From assembly GCA_014872875.1 (NCBI GenBank), contig WKFI01000012.1:1-64000 (forward strand): a DNA stretch of 64,000 nucleotides, written 5' to 3'. The translations under genes were made by a program, and so were the position numbers. Each line of letters starts with the position of its first letter. Position 1 is the first letter of the stretch. The notes beneath the pieces were generated by a model. That model was not told the origin of the DNA, did not search any database, and saw only the letters and a list, made by a program, of their open reading frames with translations. The DNA is from Paracoccaceae bacterium. GTDB taxonomy: Bacteria > Pseudomonadota > Alphaproteobacteria > Rhodobacterales > Rhodobacteraceae. Of this stretch, positions 7,051-15,361 are shown piece by piece.

Positions 7051-8114
7051 GTCAGCACTCCTTTCAGAATCTCGGCGGCGCGGTCCATGACCGGCTTGTC
7101 GCAAACCGTGGCGCGCAGGCAATCATGCAAAGCATAACCGCCCATACCCCGCATTATCAGGCCATTTTCGCGCAACGCCTCCTCCGCCCTGCGGGCGTCA
7201 TCCATCGAGGCAAAGCGCATCAGCACAAAGTTCGTTCGGCTTTCCGGCACCTCCAAGCCCAGCGCACGGCACTGATCGGCAAAGCCATCGCGCAGCGTTG
7301 CAGTCTCCGCGACCAGCCGCGCCAGATAGTCCTGATCCAGCATTGCCGCCCGCGCCATCTCCTGCGAGACGATGGAGACATTGTTGGGGTTCAGGATCTT
7401 GCGGATCTCTCCTGCCACCTTGTCAGGCGCACAAGCCCAGCCGACGCGGGCGCCGGCCAAAGCATAGGCCTTGGAAAAGCTGCGCGTGACCACTGTATTG
7501 CCCTGCTCCACCAAATCAAACAGCCCGCGCGGGTTGTCATGGGGGTCGGCGAATTCGCCATATGCCTGGTCGATCACCAGAAGCACGTCATCGGGCAGAT
7601 CCCCGCGAAGACCGATCAGATCGGCGTTGGAAATCACCGTGCCGGTGGGGTTGCCCGGCTGGCAGATGAACACCACCCGCGTCGCCGGGGTCAGCCGTGC
7701 CAGCACATCGCCGGGTGACACTGTCAATTCCGGCTCGGGCGCGGTGACATAGCGCGCACCGCTCAGCTGGCAGGCAGTCGCCACATAGGCATAGCCGTAT
7801 TGGCAGCCCAGCACCTCGTCCCCCGGCCCCGCATAGGCGGCGATCAACGCGCCGATGATCTCCATCGACCCGGCCCCGCACAGGATGCGCTCGACCGGCA
7901 TCCCATGCACCTGAGAAATCGCCGCACGCAGGTCGGTCCAGTCCGGGTCAGGGTACAGCGCCGAATGCGCCAGCGCCGCCTGCCCCGCCGCGATGGCCGC
8001 GGGGCTGGGGGGAAAGGCGCTTTCGTTCTGCGCCATCGAGACGGAGCCTTCCGGCCCCAGATCCGCCAGCGCATAGAGCGCCATGGCGGCGATGTGATCA
8101 ACCGACCGGATCAT
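7047..8114 (-). CDS. PLP-dependent class I/II aminotransferase (HisC-like)
   Basis: 355 residues. The PLP lysine lies in SFSKAYALAGARVGW. CQPGNPTG, the LVIDQAYGEF aspartate motif and the YPDPDW segment are all as in histidinol-phosphate aminotransferase relatives. There is no his operon here; instead the gene overlaps hyuB upstream and the racemase downstream by four bases each, so translation is coupled. It probably transaminates the amino or keto acid produced by the hydantoinase pathway (inference). Full length, with no missing core motif. Confidence 0.9.
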   Translation of the reverse strand: MIRSVDHIAAMALYALADLGPEGSVSMAQNESAFPPSPAAIAAGQAALAHSALYPDPDWTDLRAAISQVHGMPVERILCGAGSMEIIGALIAAYAGPGDEVLGCQYGYAYVATACQLSGARYVTAPEPELTVSPGDVLARLTPATRVVFICQPGNPTGTVISNADLIGLRGDLPDDVLLVIDQAYGEFADPHDNPRGLFDLVEQGNTVVTRSFSKAYALAGARVGWACAPDKVAGEIRKILNPNNVSIVSQEMARAAMLDQDYLARLVAETATLRDGFADQCRALGLEVPESRTNFVLMRFASMDDARRAEEALRENGLIMRGMGGYALHDCLRATVCDKPVMDRAAEILKGVLT

Positions 8115-9760
8115 TTCGCACCCCCATAGGATTTTGCGCCCTCGGGCGTAATCACTCCCTGCGCCAGATCACGTTTGATGGCCTCCGCCGTGCGTAGCGA
8201 AGGGTCGCCAAAGCCGCCGCCACCCGGCGTCTCGAAAATCAGCCGCTGGCCGGGTTCGACCCGCAGCTCTCCCTTGCCGGGGATATCGCTGTCGGCCCCT
8301 TCGAACCGGATCCGCCCCGGCGCGCCCGCCTGGCCACCGGCACGACCCCGCGCCGGGAACTGCAGCCGCTCCACCGACAGGAACACCATGAAGGCCGCGT
8401 CATTGGCTGCACTCAGTTCGATCCGCTGGCCCAGTCCGCCGCGATACTGTCCCGGGCCACCGCTATCAGGGCGCAGCTCGCGCCGCCAGACGGTGACGGG
8501 GGCAACGGATTCGGTGATTTCGATCTGACTGCCCCAGACGCCCGAGGGGTAGGCCGTCGCCGACAGGCCATCTGCATGGGGCCGCGCGCCGGTACCGCCG
8601 TTGTGGACCGGCTCGATGGCGAATTCACGCCCGCCATCGCGCGCGACCTCCGGCGCGTGCCGCATCGGCAGGTCGAACATGCAGGACGCCCCTTCCGCAG
8701 GCACCCGTTCGGGCAGTGCCTGATGCAGGCATCCGAACACCAGATCCGGCGTCATCTGCCCCAGCGTGTGACGCATCGCCACCGGCACCGGGCGCTGTGC
8801 GTTCAGGATACAGCCCGCGGGGCCGGTCACCTCGAACGGCTCCAGCGACCCGGCGTTATTGGGGATGTCCGAGCCGACAATGCAACGCAACGCAAACACC
8901 GTATAGGCGGTCGCATAGTTCAGCGGCACGTTGATGCCTTTGTTCGAACAGCCCGAGGTGCCGTCAAAATCCACCACCATCCGGTCGTCCGTAATGGTCA
9001 GGGTCGCGTGCAGTTCCAGCGGTGTGTCGTAGCCATCGGTGTGGATCACGTTACGGTAGACGCCATTTGGCACCTCGGCAATCGCCTCCAGCGTGCCCCG
9101 GCGCGAGGTCTCTATGATGTAGGAGGACAGCTCCTCCAGATCGTCGATTCGGTATTCCTCCATCATCCCCAGCAGGCGGGACACCCCGGCCTCGCAACAG
9201 GCGATCAGCGCGTAAATGTCGCCTTCATTCGCGATGGGTTCGCGCGAATTGGCGCGGATGATGTCCATCAGCAGCGGGTTCGGCTCGCCGCCCTCAACCA
9301 GCTTGCAGGGCGGGATCAGCAGCCCTTCGTCATAGATGTCGGACCCTTCCGGCCCCATCCCCAGACCGCCCAGATCCACCAGATGCGAGGTGCAGGAGGT
9401 GAAACCCACCACCTTGCCATCCTTGAATGCGGGCATCATCAGCAGGAAGTCGTTCAGATGCCCCGAGGCCAGCCAGGGATCGTTGGTCATATAGATGTCG
9501 CCGGGCTGCATCTGCTGCGACGGGAAGCGCGCGCGCAGGTGCTGAACGGCCTCGGCCATGGTGTTGATATGGCCCGGCGTGCCGGTCACGGCCTGGGCCA
9601 GCATACGGCCCTGCGCGTCGAATATCCCGGCCGAGATGTCGCCGCATTCGCGCACGATGGGCGAAAAGGCCGCGCGGATCAGAGTCTGGCCCTGCTCCTC
9701 GACCAGAGCCAGCAGGCGGTTCCACATCACTTGCAGGCGGGCGGTGCTTGTTTTTGTCAT
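8111..9760 (-). CDS. hyuB: Hydantoinase B / oxoprolinase-family subunit
   Basis: 549 residues, full length for HyuB. The N-terminal LLALVEEQGQTLIRAAFSPIVRECGDISAGIFD and the metal-binding NDPWLASGHLNDF region are characteristic, and the C-terminal glycine-rich ETPGGGGFGDP closes the domain. With HyuA it forms ATP-dependent N-methylhydantoinase, 5-oxoprolinase or acetone-carboxylase-type complexes that open a lactam or imide ring or add a carboxylate. It is separated by 13 bases from hyuA upstream and overlaps the aminotransferase downstream. Confidence 0.95.
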   Translation of the reverse strand: MTKTSTARLQVMWNRLLALVEEQGQTLIRAAFSPIVRECGDISAGIFDAQGRMLAQAVTGTPGHINTMAEAVQHLRARFPSQQMQPGDIYMTNDPWLASGHLNDFLLMMPAFKDGKVVGFTSCTSHLVDLGGLGMGPEGSDIYDEGLLIPPCKLVEGGEPNPLLMDIIRANSREPIANEGDIYALIACCEAGVSRLLGMMEEYRIDDLEELSSYIIETSRRGTLEAIAEVPNGVYRNVIHTDGYDTPLELHATLTITDDRMVVDFDGTSGCSNKGINVPLNYATAYTVFALRCIVGSDIPNNAGSLEPFEVTGPAGCILNAQRPVPVAMRHTLGQMTPDLVFGCLHQALPERVPAEGASCMFDLPMRHAPEVARDGGREFAIEPVHNGGTGARPHADGLSATAYPSGVWGSQIEITESVAPVTVWRRELRPDSGGPGQYRGGLGQRIELSAANDAAFMVFLSVERLQFPARGRAGGQAGAPGRIRFEGADSDIPGKGELRVEPGQRLIFETPGGGGFGDPSLRTAEAIKRDLAQGVITPEGAKSYGGAK

Positions 9761-9773
9761 CGGTCGTCCTCCC

Positions 9774-11852
9774 TTACGCCTGACGGGTCAGCATCAGATT
9801 GCCCAGGCCGTCGACCCGGGCGGTGAAATCGGCGCTGACCAGCGTGGTGGTCTGCGGCTCAAGGATCAATGCGGGACCCTGCACCACGTCGCCGGGGGTC
9901 AGATCGGCGCGCGCAACGACATGGGCCTGCTTGGCGGCGCCATCGACGTCGCAGGTGAGCTCTGCCGTGGTTTCCCGCGTCAGCGCGCGATCCGGCGGAG
10001 CGGCAGGTGCATCCGCCACGGGCCGCGCGGGGGTCGAGGCGTAGACCGCCCAGTTCAGGATCTCGATCACCATGCCCGGCACGGGGCGCGAGAACTGGCG
10101 ACCATATTCGACCTCGAAGGCCTTGGTCAGCGCAGTCAGGTCATCAGCGGTGATGTCGTGGGAGGGCAAATCAATCTCGATCTCGTGCCCCTGCCCGGCA
10201 TAGCGCATGAAGGCGGTGCGGCGCAGGGTGATCTCCTGCCCTCCAGCACCCAGCTCCACGACCGAGCGCGCCTCGCCGCCCATCTCGTTCAGTAGCGCAT
10301 TCACGCCCTCGCCGATGTTGTCGAGCAACGTGTAGCGCGAGCGCACGATTTCGAACGACACCGGCGCGAACAGGAAGCCCACGGCGGAGCCGACGCCGGG
10401 GTTCGGTGGGATCAGCACTTTGGATACGCCAGCGGCCCGCGCCACACGGGTCGCGTGCAGCGGGCCATTGCCGCCAAAGGCGATCATGGTGCGTTCGCCC
10501 AGGTCCTTGCCCGATTCCACGGCATGCATCCGGCCTGCGCTGGCCATGCTTTCATCGACGATCCGGCTGACCCCATCGGCCGCGCCGGTCGCATCGGTGC
10601 CCATCGGCTCACCAATGTCGCGCAACAGCACCTTGCGCGCCGCCTCCGGGTCCAGTTGCAGATGCCCTTCGGCAAAGGTTTCGGGCCGGATATAGCCCAG
10701 CGCGATGTCGCTGTCCGACACCGTCGGATCATCGCCGCCCCGGCCAAAGGCCACCGGCCCCGGCTCGGACCCCGCGCTGCGCGGCCCCACGGTCAGACGT
10801 CCCAGCCGGTCCACTCCGGCGATGGAGCCGCCCCCGGCGCCGATCTCGATCATCTCGATCACCGGGATGCGCACCGGCATGCCGGACCCCTTGATGAACC
10901 GCGCCGCCCGCGCGATTTCAAACTGACGCGCGGTCTGTGGACGCGCATTGTCGATCAGGCAGAGCTTGGCCGTTGTGCCGCCCATGTCGAAACTCAGAAC
11001 CTCGTCCAGACCTGCCTGCGCCGCAATCCGCGCCGCCAGAATGGCGCCGCCCGCAGGGCCGGACTCCACCAACCGGATCGGTAGCCGCGCGGCGGTTTCA
11101 ATGGTGCACATGCCCCCGCCCGCAGTCATCATCAGGATCGGGCATTGCACGCCCTGCGCGGTGAAGGCCGCCTGGAACCGCTCAAGATACTGGCCCATCA
11201 GCGGCTGGATATAGACATTCGCCACCGTGGTGCAGAGCCGGTCGAATTCCCGCGCTTCCGGGCTGACCTCGGACGAAATCGACACCGCCAGATGCGGACG
11301 TGCGTCTTGCAGCAGTTCGCGCAGGCGGCGTTCGTGGGTATCATTGGCATAGGCGTGCAGCAGGCAGATCGCCACCGCATCCACATCCGCGGTGTCGAGC
11401 GCGGTCAACAGATCCGCAATATCCTCCTCCAGCGGAATCAGCACCTCACCCTCCGCCGACAGACGTTCGCGCACGGTCAAGGCACGGTCTCGCGGAACCA
11501 GCAGATCGGGCTTTTCCAAGTCGATGTCATACTGGGAGTAGCGCCGTTCATAGGCGATCTCCAGAATGTCCCGGAACCCTTCGGTGGTGATCGTCGCCAC
11601 CTTTGCCCCGCGCCGTTCGATCAACGCATTGGTTGCCAGCGTAGTGCCATGAATAAACCCGGTCACTTCGCTCAAGGCACGCCCGCTCTCCTCCATCACC
11701 CGGGCCGCGCCCAACAGCGCGCCATCGGCAGGGTTGTCATGGGTGGTCAGGGTCTTCGTCGAGGCAAGGATGTGATCCTCCCCCGCCAACAGCACGGTAT
11801 CGGTAAAAGTGCCACCAATGTCGATGGCAAGACGCAGGGCGCCGTTCGTCAT
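9774..11852 (-). CDS. hyuA: Hydantoinase A / oxoprolinase-family ATPase subunit
   Basis: 692 residues. The N-terminal nucleotide-binding motif is LAIDIGGTFTDTVLL, and the later GGTTAKLCLID and FGGNGPLHATRVAR motifs belong to the actin-like ATPase fold of HyuA. It phosphorylates or activates the ring substrate for HyuB. The start at 11852 places the IGGTFTD motif at the usual distance from the N-terminus. It is the first gene of a four-gene minus-strand operon. The 285-base upstream region has several GCAAC/GTTGC repeats that may be regulator sites but give no clear single palindrome. Confidence 0.94.
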   Translation of the reverse strand: MTNGALRLAIDIGGTFTDTVLLAGEDHILASTKTLTTHDNPADGALLGAARVMEESGRALSEVTGFIHGTTLATNALIERRGAKVATITTEGFRDILEIAYERRYSQYDIDLEKPDLLVPRDRALTVRERLSAEGEVLIPLEEDIADLLTALDTADVDAVAICLLHAYANDTHERRLRELLQDARPHLAVSISSEVSPEAREFDRLCTTVANVYIQPLMGQYLERFQAAFTAQGVQCPILMMTAGGGMCTIETAARLPIRLVESGPAGGAILAARIAAQAGLDEVLSFDMGGTTAKLCLIDNARPQTARQFEIARAARFIKGSGMPVRIPVIEMIEIGAGGGSIAGVDRLGRLTVGPRSAGSEPGPVAFGRGGDDPTVSDSDIALGYIRPETFAEGHLQLDPEAARKVLLRDIGEPMGTDATGAADGVSRIVDESMASAGRMHAVESGKDLGERTMIAFGGNGPLHATRVARAAGVSKVLIPPNPGVGSAVGFLFAPVSFEIVRSRYTLLDNIGEGVNALLNEMGGEARSVVELGAGGQEITLRRTAFMRYAGQGHEIEIDLPSHDITADDLTALTKAFEVEYGRQFSRPVPGMVIEILNWAVYASTPARPVADAPAAPPDRALTRETTAELTCDVDGAAKQAHVVARADLTPGDVVQGPALILEPQTTTLVSADFTARVDGLGNLMLTRQA

Positions 11853-12081
11853 GTTTGGAATCCGGTTCTGAAGGGAATGAAACGCGTGATCTTCACCGCC
11901 GCTCACAGCGGCAGGCAGCCCGGTTCAGGTGACCAGATCGCAGCCGGTAGCCCGGCGGAGCAGAGGGTGCACGTGTATCATGGCGCAAGCATTAGCAACG
12001 ATTTTTCGTCTGGCAACAAAAATTTGCGCATTGCCCGTGTTGCAAACAGCTAAGGCAGTTGCGGCGCGACCCACCCTGAAC

Positions 12082-12110
12082 GCAAAATGCCGCCCCGGGA
12101 CAGGGCGGCA
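12082..12110 (-). terminator. Intrinsic terminator of the peptidoglycan-binding gene
   Basis: TGCCGCCC (12088-12095) pairs with GGGCGGCA (12103-12110) around a 7-base loop. Read on the minus strand it is followed by TTTTG. Confidence 0.85.
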
Positions 12111-12137
12111 TTGCATTCAAACTGCATGGTCACAGTG

Positions 12138-13475
12138 TCAGTTATTGGTAGGAAACACCGGCAACGTTGCTGCCGTAGGCTGACTACTGCCTCCCAGTTG
12201 GGCCGCACGCAGAACAGCCAGGCGTTCCGGGGTTTGCCCCAGTACCGGAGCCGCACCGGAGTTGGCCGCGTTCAAGGTCATTTCCATCCAGCCCTTAGCC
12301 GCCAAATGCGACTCGGGCGCCCCCAACCCATGGCGCAACTGGTGCGAGATCACCTCGGCATAGCCGAGTTGCCCACCCGCCGTCAGCAGCAGGGCGGATG
12401 CCAAAGCCATCTCGGCATCTTCGGTGCGATATCCCACGCCCAGACACACTTTACCGCCGGAAATCAGCTGGTCCATCGGCAGGCCCGAGCTCTGCAACAC
12501 CGCCAGAACCTGACGGTTCACCTGATATGGATCCGAGGTCGCCAGCCCATCCATCTGCGTCTTGATCGCTTGGGTCAGCCCCGTGCATTGGCGCTGCACC
12601 TGCTCCGGACTTGTGTTGGCGATCGTGGCCTCGATCCGCACGGTATCTGCCTGCGCATGGGTTGCTGCCTGGCAGAATTGTTCATCCAGCGCAAACTCCG
12701 GATCGCCGATCCGGTCGGCGCGCGTATAACCGCCATTGGTCGCAGTCAACACATTGACCTCGTTGCAATGACCGCTGACTGTCTTTGGTGTCTGGCCAAA
12801 GTTGAAGGTCGGAAGGGTTGCCGTTTCGTTTCGGGCCGTCATGGTCTGAGGCTGTGTAACCGGCGCAGTTGTCACCGGTGTGACCTGCGTGGCTGCCATC
12901 ATGCCTCCGTTTGACGAAACGGATGGCGCAACAGGGGCCGGCACCGGGGTGGGCGCAGACGCCATCTGTCCCAACGGCTGGACCTGCTGCGGAATAGCGA
13001 TTCCCAGCTGTTCATTACGATAGGTCCGCAAGACCCCGTTCGGCCCCTGGCTCGCGAGGATCTGATTATACGGTGCGACATGCATGCTGGCCTGTGCGCG
13101 TTGATGGCTGGTCAGCAGGAAGTCTCTCTCGAAAGGATCCAGATACCCATCCGACGTGTATCCCATATCGGCCTGAAACCGGGCAATACCGGCGCGGCTC
13201 TTGCGCCCCAGCGATCCGTCAACTGTCCCGACATTGTACCCGAAATAGTTCAATGCCTCCTGGACCTGCCGGTTTTCGGCCCGCTGCGACGAAGACACGC
13301 CGGAACTACGCGTGGAACTTTTCCGCGATCTGTTCTTGTTGGCTTCATTGACGATCACCCCGCCCAGGATCATGCCGCCGATCAGTGCCGCTGCATCGTT
13401 GGCCTGTGCCCGCTCTATTGGGAACAGGACCAGACTGGTTGCCATCACGGTTGCCCAGACTTTCCGTACCAACAT
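12138..13475 (-). CDS. Exported protein with peptidoglycan-binding domain
   Basis: 445 residues. A signal peptide (about 1-25, ending ERAQA) is followed by a glycine-rich hydrophobic stretch, a Ser/Arg-rich linker, and a PG_binding_1 type repeat at about 68-120 (VQEALNYFGYNVGTVDGSLG...IARFQ). A Pro/Thr/Val-rich linker separates it from a C-terminal helical domain with several cysteines. I do not recognise the C-terminal domain. It probably acts in the periplasm at the cell wall. Single transcription unit with its own terminator; the start is preceded by a GAGGGTGAG-like ribosome-binding site. Confidence 0.82.
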   Translation of the reverse strand: MLVRKVWATVMATSLVLFPIERAQANDAAALIGGMILGGVIVNEANKNRSRKSSTRSSGVSSSQRAENRQVQEALNYFGYNVGTVDGSLGRKSRAGIARFQADMGYTSDGYLDPFERDFLLTSHQRAQASMHVAPYNQILASQGPNGVLRTYRNEQLGIAIPQQVQPLGQMASAPTPVPAPVAPSVSSNGGMMAATQVTPVTTAPVTQPQTMTARNETATLPTFNFGQTPKTVSGHCNEVNVLTATNGGYTRADRIGDPEFALDEQFCQAATHAQADTVRIEATIANTSPEQVQRQCTGLTQAIKTQMDGLATSDPYQVNRQVLAVLQSSGLPMDQLISGGKVCLGVGYRTEDAEMALASALLLTAGGQLGYAEVISHQLRHGLGAPESHLAAKGWMEMTLNAANSGAAPVLGQTPERLAVLRAAQLGGSSQPTAATLPVFPTNN

Positions 13476-13642
13476 GGTCTCACCCTCTCAAATTGTTCAC
13501 TAAGTTCGCCACGATCACAGCGTATCACGGCCAATTCCGTCAAAAATGCTTGGCGTCAAGCCGACCAAACATCAGCCGACCTGTCAAGGTTTCCCATCAC
13601 CTCGCGGTCCCGGCGCAGAACAATTTTACGATCTAGGGTGTT

Positions 13643-14656
13643 TCAACCAGCCTCCTTTTGGTCCATGTCCTCGGCATCAAGCGACGCATCAAAGAAGAAG
13701 TGTTGTGCTCGCCCTGCATTCTTGGCCGCATACAGCGCCACATCCGCCTCGTGCAGCAGCCGCGCGGCATCCGCACCTGATCCGGGTTCGAAAAGGGTTG
13801 TCCCGACACTGGCGGAAATTCGGCAGATCTCACCGTTGTATCGGATGGGTTCCTCGAGCCGGGCTATGATCCGCCGCGCGATCCGATCCAAAATGTCGGC
13901 ATCCTGCAGCCCGTCAAAGATCAGGACGAATTCGTCGCCGCCCACTCGCGCCACCGTGTCGGAGCTGCGAGTTTCTTCGACCATGACATGAGCAACATGC
14001 TGCAGCACAAAGTCACCAGCCGCGTGCCCGTAGGTATCATTCACGGATTTAAAGAAATCCAGATCGATGTGCATCAATGAAAAGCGGGAAGCACGATCAA
14101 GTAGACGGCCGAGGATATGATCCATGGCACGACGGTTCTTGAGCCCCGTCAGCGTGTCGGTAAAGGCCTGTTCTTCGGCCGCGATCATCGCCCCCTGCAG
14201 ACGCAGATTGAGCATTCGCGACGCCTCCATCGCCGCCGATTTTGCCTCCACCAGATACAGCAGTTCGATGGTCAGGTCCGTGGCCGAGAAATCAGCGCTG
14301 GTCAGCGCATAATCCCGTACCGCATCCAATACCGATATCCCGAAGGACAGGTTCACTATGGCGCCCTGGTTCCCCGGCAAAGGTACCAGAACGCCTTTCA
14401 AAGCGGTCCTTGGATCGTCGCGAAAGCTCAGGTGCAACTTCGCCCCTGCCCGTTTCAGCAGACAGCTCATGCCTTCCACGCATCGCGGTCGGTTCAGCTC
14501 GAACAGCTCCAGGAACCGCTGGCCCTGCATCGGTTGATCCGGGCGCAATTTCTGCAAGGTCGGCCCGACCTGCCGGATGTGGCCACTGTCACCCAGCAAC
14601 ACATACATCGGACAAAGCGTGTCGAGAATCTTCAACAGGTCATGTGTCGCAGTCAT
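13643..14656 (-). CDS. Diguanylate cyclase with H-NOX-associated (HNOBA) domain
   Basis: 337 residues. Residues about 8-150 resemble the H-NOX-associated domain (LCPMYVLLGDSGHIRQVG, FLELFELNRP), followed by a helix and a GGDEF domain (about 165-325). The catalytic motif GGDEF is at 239-243 and is intact, as is DLDFFKSVNDTYGH. The RxxD product-inhibition site is present (RSSD, 230-233, five residues before GGDEF). No EAL domain. Its ATG overlaps the stop of the upstream H-NOX-like gene (ATGA), so the two proteins are almost certainly partners: sensor plus c-di-GMP output. Confidence 0.93.
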   Translation of the reverse strand: MTATHDLLKILDTLCPMYVLLGDSGHIRQVGPTLQKLRPDQPMQGQRFLELFELNRPRCVEGMSCLLKRAGAKLHLSFRDDPRTALKGVLVPLPGNQGAIVNLSFGISVLDAVRDYALTSADFSATDLTIELLYLVEAKSAAMEASRMLNLRLQGAMIAAEEQAFTDTLTGLKNRRAMDHILGRLLDRASRFSLMHIDLDFFKSVNDTYGHAAGDFVLQHVAHVMVEETRSSDTVARVGGDEFVLIFDGLQDADILDRIARRIIARLEEPIRYNGEICRISASVGTTLFEPGSGADAARLLHEADVALYAAKNAGRAQHFFFDASLDAEDMDQKEAG

Positions 14657-15240
14657 CCTGCCCGCGCTCCCAGATCAAAGGACCGGCCTTCTGCAAAAGC
14701 CGTTTCGATCAGGGTGATCGATATGATCTCCGTTTCGCCCTCGCGGCCCTGAAGATCCAAAATGACCAACGCCCCGTAATCGTCGGCCATCGCCCGCAAC
14801 ACGCCAACCATCACGCTGCTGAACCCGGGCAGATCCGGCCCGCAGCTCAGGCTGAACTGTCCGCCGGTATGTTCCCGCAACTCCATCGGCGGAATATGCA
14901 GATCCGACACCGCTAGCCGCGCCCGATCAGGCAAATCGTCGAGGGAATGCAGGAACTCCTCGTAGGTGACACCGCCAAAGCGAAGAAGGCGTCGCAACGG
15001 CTCCAATTGGGGGTGCGACACCAGAAACGTCCCCATATCCTCGAGAATTTCCATCAACGGCCGGTCCAGTTCCCGGCTGAGTTCAGCCAGAACCTTTTGC
15101 GACTGTTCATCCTCATACACCAGCATGGCTTCGAATTCAGTGAATCCCAAACCAGCGCGCTCAATGACCTCAATCCAGCGGTCGCGCCCATATGTATTGC
15201 ACACGAATGCTTGTATCGCCCTGTTCATAAGACCGTGCAT
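14653..15240 (-). CDS. H-NOX (HNOB) family protein lacking heme-ligand residues
   Basis: 195 residues starting MHGLMNRAIQAFV, the standard start of heme NO/oxygen-binding domains. YGRDRWIEV, SRELDRPLMEILEDMG and LRFGGVTYEEFLHSLDDL also align with the family. In soluble guanylate cyclase beta-1 the proximal heme His is in NLDALHDHL. Here the equivalent stretch is SLDDLPDRA, with Pro104 in place of His. The Y-x-S-x-R heme-propionate motif aligns to C-G-P-D-L (133-137), so all three key residues are gone. It is translationally coupled to an HNOBA-GGDEF cyclase. It may sense something other than heme-bound NO, or bind heme differently through another His such as H98 or H115. Confidence 0.88.
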   Translation of the reverse strand: MHGLMNRAIQAFVCNTYGRDRWIEVIERAGLGFTEFEAMLVYEDEQSQKVLAELSRELDRPLMEILEDMGTFLVSHPQLEPLRRLLRFGGVTYEEFLHSLDDLPDRARLAVSDLHIPPMELREHTGGQFSLSCGPDLPGFSSVMVGVLRAMADDYGALVILDLQGREGETEIISITLIETAFAEGRSFDLGARAG

Positions 15241-15361
15241 GGCGAGCCTCTTGAATAATTTCAGAGCTCAATTTGCCCGGCGAACCCTTAAGAAAGGCCG
15301 AACATCTAAAAATGTGGACAGTTTCAGAGCCGGAAATCCTCGCCAGCCTGCAAGCCGAGGA

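Noticed and set aside
8576-9826. A 416-codon plus-strand open frame opposite hyuB
   Set aside because: It mirrors hyuB codon bias, has an Arg/His/Gln-rich composition and no recognisable motif.
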